Assembly (NCBI GenBank): GCA_021229015.1
Contig: CM037791.1
Coordinates: 53,976,798-54,040,797, forward strand
Direction: 5' to 3'
From: Solen grandis
Lineage: Eukaryota; Mollusca; Bivalvia; Adapedonta; Solenidae
DNA length: 64,000 nucleotides
In this document: positions 34,680 to 47,180 of the stretch, piece by piece
How the letters are laid out: every line of letters begins with the position of its first letter
Position numbering within the stretch: the stretch's first letter is position 1
The notes under the pieces: generated by a model
Seen by the model: only the letters and a program-made list of their open reading frames with translations
Database searches by the model: none
What the model was told of the DNA's origin: nothing
Program-made: the position numbers and the translations under genes

Positions 34680-34995
34680 AATGAGTATATATGAGGGAAA
34701 GGGTTAAAATGAGTCTATATGAGGGAAAGGGTTAAAATGAGTCTATATGAGAGAAAAGGGTTAAAATGAGTCTATATGAGGGAAAAGGGTTTAACTGAGT
34801 CTATATGAGAGAAAAGGGTTAAACTGAGTCTATATGAGGGAAAAGGGTTAAAATGAGTCTATATGAGGGAAAAGGGTTAAAATGAGTCTATATGAGGGAA
34901 AGGGTTAAAATGAGTCTATATGAGGGAAAAGGGTTAAAATGAGTCTATATGAGGGAAAAGGGTTAAAATGAGTCTATATGAGGGAAAAGGGTTAA
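34680..34995. repeat. Minisatellite of 28-30-bp units derived from the MITE right end
   Basis: Eleven copies of a unit containing tgagtctatatgagggaaaa then gggttaa. The unit equals the last 28 bases of the MITE immediately to the left (aatgagtctatatgagggcaagggttaa in two halves). The array therefore arose by tandem amplification of a transposon end. Each unit ends in TTAA. Confidence 0.9.
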
Positions 34996-36130
34996 GGTTT
35001 ACTAAATGTAGCGCTACAGCAATATGTAACGTAAGCCGGTAAACCTCATTCGTAGAGCTTTTATTAAAAAAATCAGCAATATAATATTTACCTTTATAAA
35101 AAACGTTTCATTATTGATGACGCATTCGATTGGAACGTTCAGTTATAGCTTTATTCTTCAATACAATACTTAATTACAAATAAAGATGATAAATTGCAGG
35201 TTTTACTTGAAAATAAAGATGAGTAATTGGAGGTTTATAATACTGGACCAAAATAAATATTAAGACAAACTTTAATAAACGAAATCTAGGAAATATTACA
35301 AATTGATTTCTTCCAATATATCTTTGTCAAATAGCTGACGCATAACAGACTGATTCATCGAAATAGCGTTACGATTCTAAATCAAAATACTTAAAACAGA
35401 TCCACGTTTGACTGATCGGTGAGATTATAGAGATTCATCATAAATTCCATTTTCTTTTTGTTCTAATAAAATAAGAAGCTTGAAGCATGCTAGAATTTGT
35501 CGGTTGTCCACGGCGTATATATAGTATTTCCTTAATATACCCCGCGGAGCATCGCAACATTTCAAAAGAGCGGTTGATATGAATGTCATTTCATTCTCAT
35601 GGGAAGATTGTATTTGGGAAAAGTTCTACCTTAAATAAGATCTCATTGACCCCTTTTTTACTCTATTTAAAGTAAGTAAATTAAGTAATGTATAGATCTA
35701 ACAAGAGCATAGCATGCGTATGTCAAAGCTTGTTATTTGGATTTTTAAGGGAGAAGAATTAGGTGAAAATGGACCTATGGAGTGATGGCCCTTGATGAGA
35801 ATGTAGCCCTTGTGAAAGTGAACAAGTCTGTGAAGTTTGATAACGGAACCTTTAATAGTTAAGACTTAATGGCGAGGGCTAACGTTTTTCACTACGACGA
35901 TGTTGATGATAACAACGACGATTTTATTTGAAAAACAGACGATCCAAAATTGAAAATTGTAATTCTGCTTAATACACTGTTTGAATGACTGAACGAGCGT
36001 ATCTACGGTATCTATGAATCAGTTTACTAATCAATATATCAATGTTTTGTTTTTAGTTTTAACTATCACAAATATGCAAACAACTGTGTAGGAAATGTAT
36101 CTTTTACATACACATTTGTGTAATACTTAC
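34996..36130. other. GPCR intron, second part
   Basis: AT-rich intron sequence adjoining the donor of the TM3-5 exon (GAAA|gtaagt on the minus strand, GT at 36129-36130). No gene or notable repeat seen. Confidence 0.6.
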
Positions 36131-36509
36131 TTTCTGCAACAGCGTTCCTTTCTAATGTACTAGACCACAGGCAGTATGCTATTTTGGCATATGTGTACCC
36201 CATAACACATAGAGGAATGAAATAGAAAGCACAAATAGAGAATATATTGAATTCTTTCTCCATCTTCTCATCTATAGGCTCACACTTGGAGAACCATGGT
36301 TGGTACGTTTCAGGTAGACACTCCATGTGTTTGACAGTCTTGTTAAACAGGTCTACCGACGGCGTGATCAGAGAGATGGCCCAGATGACGGCAACAGCCA
36401 GCTTCGTCCGGAAAGAGGCGCCGTGGAAGGTCAGAGGGTGGCATATGGCAAGGTATCGTTCTATAGATATGGCCGTCAAGGTTAGAACTGACACGTACAC
36501 AGACACTCT
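36131..36509 (-). CDS. Class A neuropeptide-type GPCR exon, TM3 to TM5
   Basis: A minus-strand exon of 379 bases between acceptor ttgctgtctatttcag and donor GAAA|gtaagt. It encodes the end of TM3 with RVSVYVSVLTLTAISIERYL, where ERY stands in the DRY position, followed by AICHPLTFHGASFRTK in loop 2. TM4 is LAVAVIWAISLITPSVDLF. The second extracellular loop has Cys residues (MECLPE, SKCEPI). TM5 is FSICAFYFIPLCVMGYTYAK, leading into a short third loop, IAYCLWSSTLERNAVAES. The pattern fits peptide receptors of the orexin/allatotropin, NPFF and related groups; a subtype cannot be fixed without TM1-2 and TM7. The receptor acts at the plasma membrane and signals through G proteins. GC- and CpG-richer than its surroundings, unlike the left-block exons. 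Confidence 0.93.
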
Positions 36510-39284
36510 CTGAAATAGACAGCAAAATTAGTTTTACAATCCCACAAAAACATTACATGACCCTCGCATCAAACACAGAGAAGTCATTTAGTAGAGCTTC
36601 CTCCGACTATTGTTTTGTTCCAAATGATGAGCCAAATTTGAAATTTTATTTTCACGAGACACTTTATGAGCCAATAATATAAGAAAAAGGCGAACAATTT
36701 AAAAAAAGGTTAAAGACTCGCCGTATGTATCCATGTAAAACGCCAATTAAGATGTTTATGTGCTTATATTTAATTACTGTATCTTTTTATTACATTGTAC
36801 GTGTGTATTTAATTATATTTTCTGAATTGACCACATACATCATAAGTTTAAAGTTAACATCTCTTTTGCCATACTAGACAACTATGTAGATTGTTAATCA
36901 ATTAATGATACAAACGTTCCTATATCTTTTCGATATATGCACCTTCTCTTAGTAAATATGCAATTTATACCGAAATGTCACATATAATTAGCAAATTCAG
37001 GACCAATGATTAAATAATCTTGTGACGTAATATGGTCAATATCTGATTAAACACGCAATCTAAAGCCCTTAAATAGAGTAGTCTTCATGCTGGCCTGCTA
37101 CGCCTGTCTGGAATAAACATCAAATTGAATGTGATTGTCACGAACCCTAAAATAGCAAAAACAAATCCATTCATTGATAGTGCAATAACTTGATCAATCT
37201 TTTGCGGTCTGCTTAAAGCGTATGGGAGTAAAACAAAATTAAAAATAAATTATTGAATAAACCTCTGTATTCAGTTTCATAGACTGTAAATAATAGGAAC
37301 GTCATGAACAGCTTTTAAATCTGTATGCATAGAATTTCGTGAGGAGTAAAAACATTTTTATTGCGAGGGTAAGATGTCACTAATTTGATCGGACTCAAAG
37401 TTTTGTATTGACATCGTCTTGAAGCTGCGCAAATCTGATTACAAGGAGGGTTAGAGGTCTACTGACAGTCGGCAACCTTCAGCGTTGGAGTGACACTCGA
37501 GGGAATCTCACAGCAAGAAACCGTCCATATTAAACATCGATCTTGAATCACATGGGGTTGCGCCAAGAGATTCGATATTCTTGGAATTGTTTTTATATGG
37601 TTTCAAATATGTGTTTTTCATCTGCCGTGGCAATTTTTATGTAATCTTTTCCCGCTTTTTTTATTTTTTTTTCGGCGTAGCTGTCTAACTTGACTATGAT
37701 TTACTTAGAGATGATGACGTATGACACCTCCGAATGAATATTTCAACGATTTACATTGGAATATAATGCTATACCCATGGCAAATGATAAATAATAATTC
37801 GAAAATCATAATTATAAATGTTCTATATTTTCCATTACTGTAATCCCCATCAGCACTGCATATCTTTTTTTTTTTTTAAGAAATTCCTTGACAATCCTAA
37901 CACTTAAGATTGGTATCAAATTGAACAGAATGAAAAGTATTCTTGTTTGATAATGAAACTTTTACAGAACCTTTATTTAAATCTAGATGATAATGGAGTT
38001 CTTATAAAAGATGTTATAAGGGTCTTCATGGCTTCAGGATCCTAGGTATAAAATATGTGATTCTAAGGAGGAGTTTATAAATTGTGGAACGTCTAGAGAA
38101 TTAATTATTATAATTCAGTGATAGTTTTGATAAATTGCAGTGTGTAAGTGTCTCTATATTGATATTTATATATCATACATTGCATCAACTTTTTAATAGT
38201 ATAATACAGTAACTGTCAGAAATGGATGCATCGAAAATTACGTAAATAGTATTTTCATTTTTATATCGTATTATATTATGTCGAATGATAACGGTAATTT
38301 AATTAAGAACAATGCATGTGAAATTTTAAGACATCAGAAACATATGAATCGAAGCTGAGCTTACATGTGTTACATTTTTCCTTCACAACATACAATATAT
38401 GCGCTAATAAATAAATAAATGAATAGATAAATAAATAACAACGTTGGTGTAAACTAAATCAAAGATTGTCTACCAGTCTGTTTGTCCGTTTATCTGTCTC
38501 TAGATACCTTTTTTTGTGCTAAACGTATCTCTTCTTTACTACATGAACCTTCATCAAACTTGGCGGAATGATTAAGATTAATACTAATCTCTCTTGCTTA
38601 ATCTCTCTTCTGCCTCCTCCAATGGTCGATTGATTCTCTCTAGTTCTATACCACTGACGCTAAGTAATAAACATGCACGTGTCACTCCAACTGCCTGTAT
38701 GACATTTGTTTGCTACATTTTTATATTGGCTTTCACTTTGCTCACTATGAAAGTGCTGGCTGCTTACACGCAAAAAACAAAGATTTTTTTTCTTATGCGA
38801 GAAATGTCGACAATTTTTATTGCTAAATATGCCAGCCAATAAATCATTAGAAAAAAAACTTATATTTACCTAATAATACAATCTTCTTGATGTCGGTGTA
38901 CCAGTGAGGTTAATATATAAAAACAATGAATGGCACTGCGTCTATCTATGACTCCAGAAGTATGAACATCGGAGATATTTCTAGTTCTGAATCATTATCA
39001 GACATCGGATGAAGCCCGAAATAACTTCGAATTTACAGATACTGCAGTAATAACTCAAAGATAATTCAATGTAAATTTTAGAAGTTTAGAGCTAAACCCA
39101 CACGGAAAGCAAAACATGTTAGACAGCAATGTCTCCAAATTATTAAAAAAAAATAGTGTTTCCAAATGTTAGATATTGATTGATCAATATTTTTCAAAAA
39201 ACGTATTTAATGTTAATCTATCTTGACAATCTAATTTATTGATGAATGTAAACATCATCAAATAGAAAGGCGCCTGTATGCCTA
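36510..39284. other. No exon recognised; upstream GPCR intron or 5' flank
   Basis: If the GPCR has a TM1-2 exon in the window it should lie to the right of 36509 on the minus strand. I looked for the conserved asparagine of TM1 and the NLxxAD motif of TM2 and did not find them. A TAAA-type simple repeat lies at 38407-38438. The open frame 38594-38842 (plus) has no support. Confidence 0.5.
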
Positions 39285-39502
39285 TATTGTGAAAATATTA
39301 ATTTTCGTGGGATACTAATTTTCGTCGATTTCTTGGAGGGTTTTATCCCCGAATACTTATCCCCACGAACACTTGTCTCAAATTTAGACCTCAACCCCAC
39401 GTTTACCAGAACATACATCCACGAATAAATTTACCCACGAAATTCCCGTAGGTACATAATCAACAAAATTTAATGCCAACGAAAATTAATGATTTTACAG
39501 TA
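39285..39502 (+). mobile_element. MITE-like element, second copy of the AAATCATTAATTTTCG family
   Basis: The left end tattgtgaaaatattaattt and the right end cgaaaattaatgattttaca are inverted. It shares interior blocks with 31549-31737 (cgatttcttggagg, cttgtctc, atccacgaataaat, ggtacataatcaac). Confidence 0.7.
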
Positions 39503-39666
39503 ATTTTCGAGCACTAATTCATTAAATACACATTTTTCATGAAATATGTATGTATTTTTAGCAGCAGATATGCTTAATAAAGATTATTATTATCATCAAT
39601 TAGTTATGCTGTGTCTGCTATAACTTGAGTTAGCATATGTTTGAAAAGTGGCATATTATAGGTTTG

Positions 39667-39822
39667 TGAGGAAGCCTTCCAGCTGGCTTGCGGTAGGTCG
39701 GTGGTTCTACCCGGATACCTCTGTGTACTCGGGGTCTTCCTCCACCTGTAATTAGCTGGACGTCGCTATATGATTGAAATACTATCGCAGCGACAGTAAA
39801 CCCCAATACAACAACAACAACA
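39667..39822 (+). mobile_element. SINE family B fragment without tRNA head
   Basis: It starts gaggaagccttccagctggc, contains ggtaggtcggtggttctacc and ctgtaattagctggacgtcg, and ends in the shared SINE tail ttgaaatactatcgcagcga followed by an A/C-rich end. Opposite orientation to the copies at 48901, 55659 and 58784. Confidence 0.7.
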
Positions 39823-39934
39823 TAATATAGGTATACAATAAAAAATATTTGATTATAACTATTAAAAGTTTAAACTTTATTTATTTTACATTGATTACGA
39901 AACAAGTTATCACAACTTATATCAATCACTATCG

Positions 39935-40115
39935 ATGTGTCTGATGGCGGCGTATGTGGTTATTATTATGGGAGGAAACTGGAGAGCCCGGAGAAAACCC
40001 ACGTGTATGGACGGGCGACCACTCTACCCTCTCCTGTACTTGTTCAAGAATCGAACCCGGGGCGCATTGGAGCGATGTGCGTTACCACCACGCCTATCAA
40101 ACACCCAGCGTAACT
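39935..40115 (-). mobile_element. tRNA-derived SINE (third type)
   Basis: On the minus strand the right end carries A-box-like tggtggtaacgcaca and B-box-like gggttcgattcttg. The body contains aactggagagcccggagaaa followed by acccacg, reminiscent of a conserved V-SINE-like core (from memory). The long open frames here are artefacts of the element. Confidence 0.6.
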
Positions 40116-40676
40116 ATTAACTCAATGTGGTTAGGAAGAATGAATCCCAAGTCGTTCCTCTATATTCAACAGTTAATTTAGTTTATAAAGTTCTGTATAG
40201 TTTAGAGACACCATTTCTATTGCTTCATGGTATGTACGCATGCGCATTTTTTTATAAAGGTAGTATAAATTCATGGGCTCTTATAACAAATTAATAAACT
40301 ATATATGATCTGAATCCGTATTATTCACTTATACAAATCTGAGAGTTTAAGAAAATATACCGCCATATAAGGGAGTTATTGATATTTGTAAAAAAAGACC
40401 ATTGTGCGGAAAACATTGACATCGGACGATTTGTGTGTGATCGGTATAAGAGTGGTTACACCTTAAAACAAAACCTAGCTTCTTGAAAAATCAAAATAAA
40501 AGCGAAATCATCACAGGTTAAGAGTAACTAAATCAAATTTAATCAAAAGGTTAAAAAGTAATCAGAGAAAGAACAGGCGCTGAAAACGAGCTGTCTCGAA
40601 ATCGCTGCAAAAGTGACTAGTGACGGTATAACAGAGTTATATCCCTTCTCTTATCATAGATTTGCTCATCGACGAA

Positions 40677-40681
<5 letters not shown>

Positions 40682-40713
<32 letters not shown>
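40682..40713. repeat. (CT)n microsatellite
   Basis: Sixteen uninterrupted CT dinucleotides. Confidence 0.98.
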
Positions 40714-40714
<1 letters not shown>

Positions 40715-41418
40715 AAATACACGCATGCGCCTGTTGTGAACAGTGAAATTATCAGGAACTTGAACACGACCCTACGTTATTAACTGATCGAAGCGTTAAT
40801 AATGAATTGCGTTGGTTTTTACGCAAGAAATGACGTCATAAATAACGTCACGCACGCGAAGTAATCCCGCTTAATCGGTCTTACACAAAAATAAACAATT
40901 ACCATCTATATCTTGGGTCAGAAAATTCTTTTATGATATTAAGCATTTAAAATCTAGCACGTGTCAGGACTAATTGGGTTAATATAATGGAATGTCCGAC
41001 TTATGATGACTTCACTGGCAATGAGCATTACGTCAGCTGTTTCCATCCGTTCTCAATAATAGGGCGATTGCATGTCGCTACCAGTTATATTGACCCCTTG
41101 AAGTGTGATAAATGGTTGGCAATTTTGTTTATTCCATCGCCTGTTTAAATCTGATTATTTCGCTATTCAAGATATTTTAGTTCCAACCTTCCGCTATCAC
41201 GATACTTTTTTTTATTTTATTTTATACTGAATTCTGTATACTAAATTTGTTCAAATAAGACAATTTAGATGTGCCTTCTCAAATGTGTGTATTTCTTTCT
41301 CTCTCTAATGGCTATAAACATATAAATCATAATGTTATATTGCTTTATATATTGTCTGCTGTTATTGTGTATTTATGATTGTACAACATACGCCATTGTT
41401 TATTATTTTAAATAAAAT

Positions 41419-41433
41419 CAATCAATCAATCTG

Positions 41434-41467
<34 letters not shown>

Positions 41468-41480
41468 CCAATCACTCAAT
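41419..41480. repeat. (CAAT)n microsatellite
   Basis: Interrupted tetranucleotide repeats, followed by a short CTGT run near 41500. Confidence 0.95.
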
Positions 41481-42545
41481 CACTCTGAATCATTGAATCT
41501 GTCTGTCTGTCTGTTTTGAAATTCACTTACAGAAAACTAATGGAGTGTGCATTTCATACATCCTTTTCATATTAACTCGAAAATATAATCATTTTCATAT
41601 AAACTCGGATATAATCATTACCTCTTTTACTTTCCTGGGTTACCATGTGGTTCTGGTAATGAAATTAATCTAAACGATTACACTAAAGATCAAAGTTCTG
41701 AGAGTCCTAATGCCACGTTAAGCATAAAATGGAACAGTACAGGAAAAAAATGTGGCTTGTAATTTGGAAATCACGTATATCCTGCCTCCTAGAAAGCACT
41801 GAATTTGGATATCCGGTATTGTCTTTTCGCATTGGTTAGAATATGTTGCGTTGTAAACAACGCAACGTAAAATCAGTTTTTATTCCAATATACCTTTGAA
41901 GAGCGTTATATGAAACCGTTGAAACGAAAGATCCTGAGGGCGGTTCAATAAAATGAAGAATTAACTGAACGTCAGGCAAAACTAATTATGTCGCGGAGGC
42001 TGCAGATGGATACAAATGGTTCTGCATAGCAACGGCCTTTAATCACAAACCACGTATCATCGCAATAACTTCAGGGGGATAAATTTTCAATATTCAAAAG
42101 TGGCTATAATAGAGAAAAAAGGGACCGCATAAAAGGTCGAGTAAGTGTACTAAATTTAAAGCTTTTCACGGCAATAAATGTTTTGTCTCTGGAGTTTATT
42201 AAGGAATCACCGTTCATTTTAGAATCTGTCAAAATAACAGATATGCTGAAATGGCCAGGAAATAAATCAGGACAATGACAGTATGTCACGCGATGCCTGC
42301 TTTATATCATTTGCTTTTACTATCATTAAAGTCCAACCCCATTAAGGCCAATTGATTTATATGTTCTGTAAGTGACAATTAGTTTAACTAGGGTCAATAT
42401 CTAAGGATATGATTATAGTTCACTGATAAAGCCACTTTTGCTATTCAAATCAGTATTTCTATCATGTGTTTTATGATATGAATATTTGTTTGTAATTCTT
42501 TATACTTTTGGTTCTTGTTTTGACGATTGAAATAATACCATTATC

Positions 42546-42690
42546 AGTGGCTAAGTGGTTAGATCGTCCATTTCGGATGCAGGATGCCGCGGGTTCGATC
42601 CCCTGTCACGACATCACCAAAATTGAGAAAATGTAACTTGTAGCGACCTGATAGTCACTGGACAAAACTCAAGAGAGGATTCTGGAGTGC
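42546..42690 (+). mobile_element. tRNA-derived SINE head and partial body
   Basis: The A-box-like agtggctaagtggttagat and B-box-like gggttcgatcccctg are spaced as in a tRNA, but no pairing acceptor stem closes them, so this is a SINE head rather than a tRNA gene. The body continues with tgtaacttgtagcgacctga. Confidence 0.6.
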
Positions 42691-45414
42691 TTATCCTTTT
42701 TACAGATAATGGGACAGTAAGTATTATGATATCACATGTCTACCGGGCGAAATCGCGGTACATGTATGTTGGCAAGGTTTGTCTAACAAACATGGTCTTC
42801 AACTCACTGAATTGTTGTCGATCAGAATCGACTTTCAAACAAACAACAGCGTCATCATGGTATATATATCACGCTCCCCTCCAAACGAATGTGCAGATGA
42901 TTAAAACAATTTGCTGAACATTTACAATCGGCAGACATGCCTAAGAGAGTATAGCAGTTAATACGAATCAATAGGCAATACATCGGTCCCTGTGGTACAC
43001 CCATAGCCTATATGTTAATCCATCCCTTCTCAAGGGTCACGGAGAACGTTTCATGGCTGTGTCATTAGTGCAAATCAACAGCAAGGCCCCGAGACAAATT
43101 CAACGTCGTCAAACGTTCCGATATTGATGGTTTTCACGCAATTTCACAGTGATTCCCTTTGACAACAGGTTATTCCGTGAAAACATCTACTCATTGTGTG
43201 TATATCATATCAATTGGTGATGATCATTTTTTTTAAATGGGTTCCAGTAAAATAAATCCACGCTGTTATGAGTGTGTATATAGCGGGAGCTAAAATTTGA
43301 TTTGACACAAAATAACATACGGTCTTTTTGTGAGCCGTTAATCTAGTCATGAATGGGAAAGTTGGTGCTTACATTTCTATAGCTAAGCGTTGGTGAGGTG
43401 AATTTTAACATTAATTACATTTTATCTCAGATTTATCAAGATGTTTAATTAGAAAGGCAAGATGTTTAATTAGAAACTAAAAATATGGAAGTCGCATGTG
43501 TTCAGTTAGATTTAATGAAGGAAAAGTGTTATTTTCCTGCAAATGGGTTTAAAGAGGCGTAGCAAGCCTCCAGAGAAGCAGGAAAAACGTTAAGCAACAT
43601 GAAGGATGACTTTCTATATTGTGATTCATCTAAATTTGTTTTCTTTCTGAACTACTCATTAATACCACATTAGTGACGACCATGTTTCATTGCAATCAGA
43701 CAATAACGCAAGTCCCATAAGTCCTGCTGTGTGGCCTCAAAAGTTGTAGCCGTTAAAAAATGACATTTCTTTTCTATATGGACAAAGGATACCAGGTAAT
43801 GCATTAAACAAAAGCAAATAGTCAAAGAAAAAGATGTATATATTATAGCTACAACTTGTTAGCGCAATTAAAGGTCACGTTTTGATCACGTTTTTTGCAC
43901 GACCTACGTTGATTTTTAAAATATAATAAATTCATTTGAAAAATTCGTCACTGAATCCACTCAGTCTGTATAACTTACGATTTATGTAGATTAATTTTGA
44001 TATATATCTTTAATTTATCTTTTTTATTCATTACATTTATCTCTTTTTTAATTCATGTTATTATTTTATGAAGCTGATTAATTATGGAGAGACAAAGTAA
44101 AGAAAAAGAAATCAAATGCCCGTTATGTAGAAAACATAAATTCAAGCATGTAATCTGAAAAGGCGGACATACTATTATATAAGAAGAAACAATTGAAGTG
44201 TCAGTTAAAAACGATATACAGTAAACAGTCTTTTGTATCATGAACTATTAATTATCTAGTTACTCTTCAGAAAAAAATAATAACAATTTTATTTCCGACT
44301 TGTACATTTGTCCATCGTCAAATTATATGATTACAATTGTCATATAGATTGAAGTCGTATATAAGGACATATATTTCTATGTAAGACAACACATTTGAAC
44401 ACATAGACAGCACTATTAGCAATGATCTATTGCCATGATGTTCCACAATAGAACTGATATCTTAACAGAATTTACATGGTTGATAAAACTATAGAGCGGT
44501 ACACTTGAAAGTGCTCCGACATTAAAGCAAATGACAGTGCTGGCATTTCCATGGATACTAAATCGAATAACTGTCATATCAAACGAAAATGGAGAAAATC
44601 TTTCAGTTCTTAATCATAATATCTGTGACAGTGAGAATAATTGGTCCTCTATAATCATTGGTATAAAATCAGGAACATGGACGAAAATGTTATAAATCAA
44701 TGGTCATAAAATCATGATAGTGCTGTATTCATTTAAAACAGTTGTTTATTTTCTGATTTAATTTGCTACCTTAATGATAGGATGTTTACGGTCTACGATC
44801 TCTCTCAGACAGACGTGCTCTTAATATTTATTAAGATTGTTATCAATCGGGATATATAAATCTTAAAAGAATATAGTTGAAAGATAAATGCACGCCACTT
44901 AACAGTTTCAATAAATAACTTGAATTGTATTGATTTTTTTATGTAGCAAAATACAAAATGATTATTAATTCACACCCAACCATGGACAATCTTCACAAAT
45001 AATTGCAACACATTTAATATCAAAGCTTAGGACATAAAACAATATTTTTTACCCAGATATGGGGAATTACATTATGCACATATTTCTACCGAGTCTTTTA
45101 AGTAAGAGGCGCCTGGCGGAAAACAGTTATTTTGATAAATTGAAATAGGATAGCATTCCCAATAGCGTGATTACATCCAATGTTGGAACCTTGTACGCTT
45201 GTCATATTTCCATCAGAAAATGCTTTTTGACTGTTTTTGTGGGACTCTTTGTCTCTATGCAGTATATGTCTTGGACCGAAAATCCCTCTATGAATAAATA
45301 CTTCAAGAAGAGAAATATGTTTCCTGATCGATGTAACTACAATAGTATATATACAAGTGCCAATTCCTTAATAATTGTACTGGTATAGCTACTTGCTTGG
45401 CTTTCATCATATAA
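42691..45414. other. No gene supported
   Basis: Intergenic or intronic sequence with ordinary CpG content. Short open frames (42687-42917 plus, 44053-44241 minus, 45167-45388 plus) lack splice or family support. Confidence 0.5.
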
Positions 45415-45580
45415 GGACAGTTCCAGGACTGATTGGCCTGGTGTAAGGATCTTTTGATTGGGTGTGGTATAATGCCACATGTCTACGGCGTGATATTGCA
45501 ATGTGGCAGCACTATATCTGTCTCAAGTAGACATCGTCTCCAAATGACTGAAATACTGACGGTGGAACATTAAACCCAAC
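45415..45580 (+). mobile_element. SINE family A, body and tail
   Basis: ggacagttccaggactgatt through aaatactgacggtggaacat and ttaaacccaac. CpG is retained (ctacggcgtg, gacggtgg) where the copy at 8137 has lost some of it. Confidence 0.75.
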
Positions 45581-46394
45581 ATGTGTCTTATGTGGCTACC
45601 CGTTTGTTCTTCCCTTTCTCTTCAGAGACCACAAGAAAAAAGATCTTATACGAGCAATGAATGAATGAATTTAAGAAGGACTTACCCTAACCCTATTGCC
45701 CTTTGTTCCGAATTGCATAGCATCTATAAGCACGAATGGTCCTTTGGACAGACTGAACACGTTTCCTATTTAAACACTTATTGACTGAGGATGTTTCCCA
45801 TATTTGCATTAACCTAAATATTTTAATTTTTCAGAAATATAATACGTTTCGACAGCAAGCAATCTCCTAAAATTAACTGAAAATATAAATATAACTTGAT
45901 TTTTTTGTAAATCTATAACAAAACCGCATTTTTATCAACGGTTTTGATAAGTGTGTGTATACGATTCAGCGACCGTGCACGTGCAAATTGAAAATTACGC
46001 CGATTACGCACAGTGTCTATATATCAGAAGAGTCTTTCTTAAAAAAGACATCGTGTGGTTGAATTATTCATGTATCGGTTCCTGATTTCGCTGGTAACGC
46101 AGGGATTAAATTTTGGTATGATTGAGTATAAGTCTATTTATAGGTACTGTAATACCAGCCCAGACACACGTATGAGTACAAATGGTTTCCGATGTCAGTA
46201 TTCACTTATGTCACTTATCGTCCTACACCAGTTATAAATCCTAAGACACGACTTTACCAAAATCAAGGTTCTTCCATTTAAAGAGATAGGGTTACATGAT
46301 TTTTCACGAATATTTTCGCTTTGATAGAGGAACTCGCAAAATTGCTAAAAAAAAAAATGAAAGAAAAAACTGTGTTTTGTTGTTTATTTATTTA

Positions 46395-46580
46395 TTTACA
46401 GTTGAATCTGTATTAGCGGCCACCTGTATTAAGCGGTCAACCTGTATTTAACGGTCAGTTTTGGAATTACCAAACTAGCATTTTGTTGTATGTTAAACCT
46501 TCATTTAGCGACAAACTCTGTTAAACGGTCACTTTTCTTATTCTTTTGTCTGACCGCAAAAGACAGGTTTGACTATATAT
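46395..46580 (+). repeat. Dispersed repeat G (AGCGGTCA type)
   Basis: Short internal repeats of cacctgtattaagcggtcaa in several variants (gcggcc, gcggtc, acggtc). From memory such CTGTATTAAGCGGTC blocks are dispersed in molluscan genomes. No coding role supported. Confidence 0.5.
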
Positions 46581-46868
46581 AACTTGGCTTCTCAACGCCG
46601 TTGGTTAAAAACACTGTTTGTGCGAGGGATACTAAGAACAGGCTTTTGTTAGGCAAAGGGTTCTCTTGGATGCCTCTAAAAGCTTCGAAACAGCAATAAC
46701 AACAGAAAATTTTATGAATAATCGGTTACAAACAAAGATATTTCAACAAGAGATATATTTAAAAAAGACATTGGGCGTTTTTGGGATTAAAGTAATGGAG
46801 TTTTACAAAGTAAATGAAATGTAAAGCCTCACTTGATCACACATAATTGCAACAATACGCACTACATA

Positions 46869-47180
46869 CGGAATTTCGTTAGGGCCATCGCCTATAAATG
46901 AAATAATCTAAAACGCGAAAACACAAAATCACGAAAGTACGATGACGAAAGCGCGAGATACGATGATGAAGACGCGATGACGAAAGCGCAAAAGTACGAT
47001 GACAAAAACTCGAAAACACGATGACGAAAACGCGAAGTTACGATGATGAAAACGCGAAATTATATCGCATTTTCATCATTACATTACGCGTTTTCGTCAT
47101 CGTATGTCGCGATTTCGTGCTTTCGCGTTTAAAACTCCTCTATTCATAGGCGAATATGTAAGTGGCCCTTAGGAATTCCG
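46869..47180. mobile_element. TA-flanked foldback MITE with internal tandem repeats
   Basis: The left terminus cggaatttcgttagggcc and the right terminus ggcccttaggaattccg are inverted and each is flanked by TA, as expected for a Tc1/mariner-type target duplication. Further in, inverted blocks contain cgcctat and acgcgaaa. The interior left arm is a degenerate tandem of acgatgacgaaaacgcgaa. Very CpG-rich and CG-periodic. Length 312 bp, non-coding. Confidence 0.75.

Noticed and set aside
42546..42612. tRNA-like sequence on the plus strand
   Set aside because: Boxes are present without a closing acceptor stem; it is treated as a SINE head.
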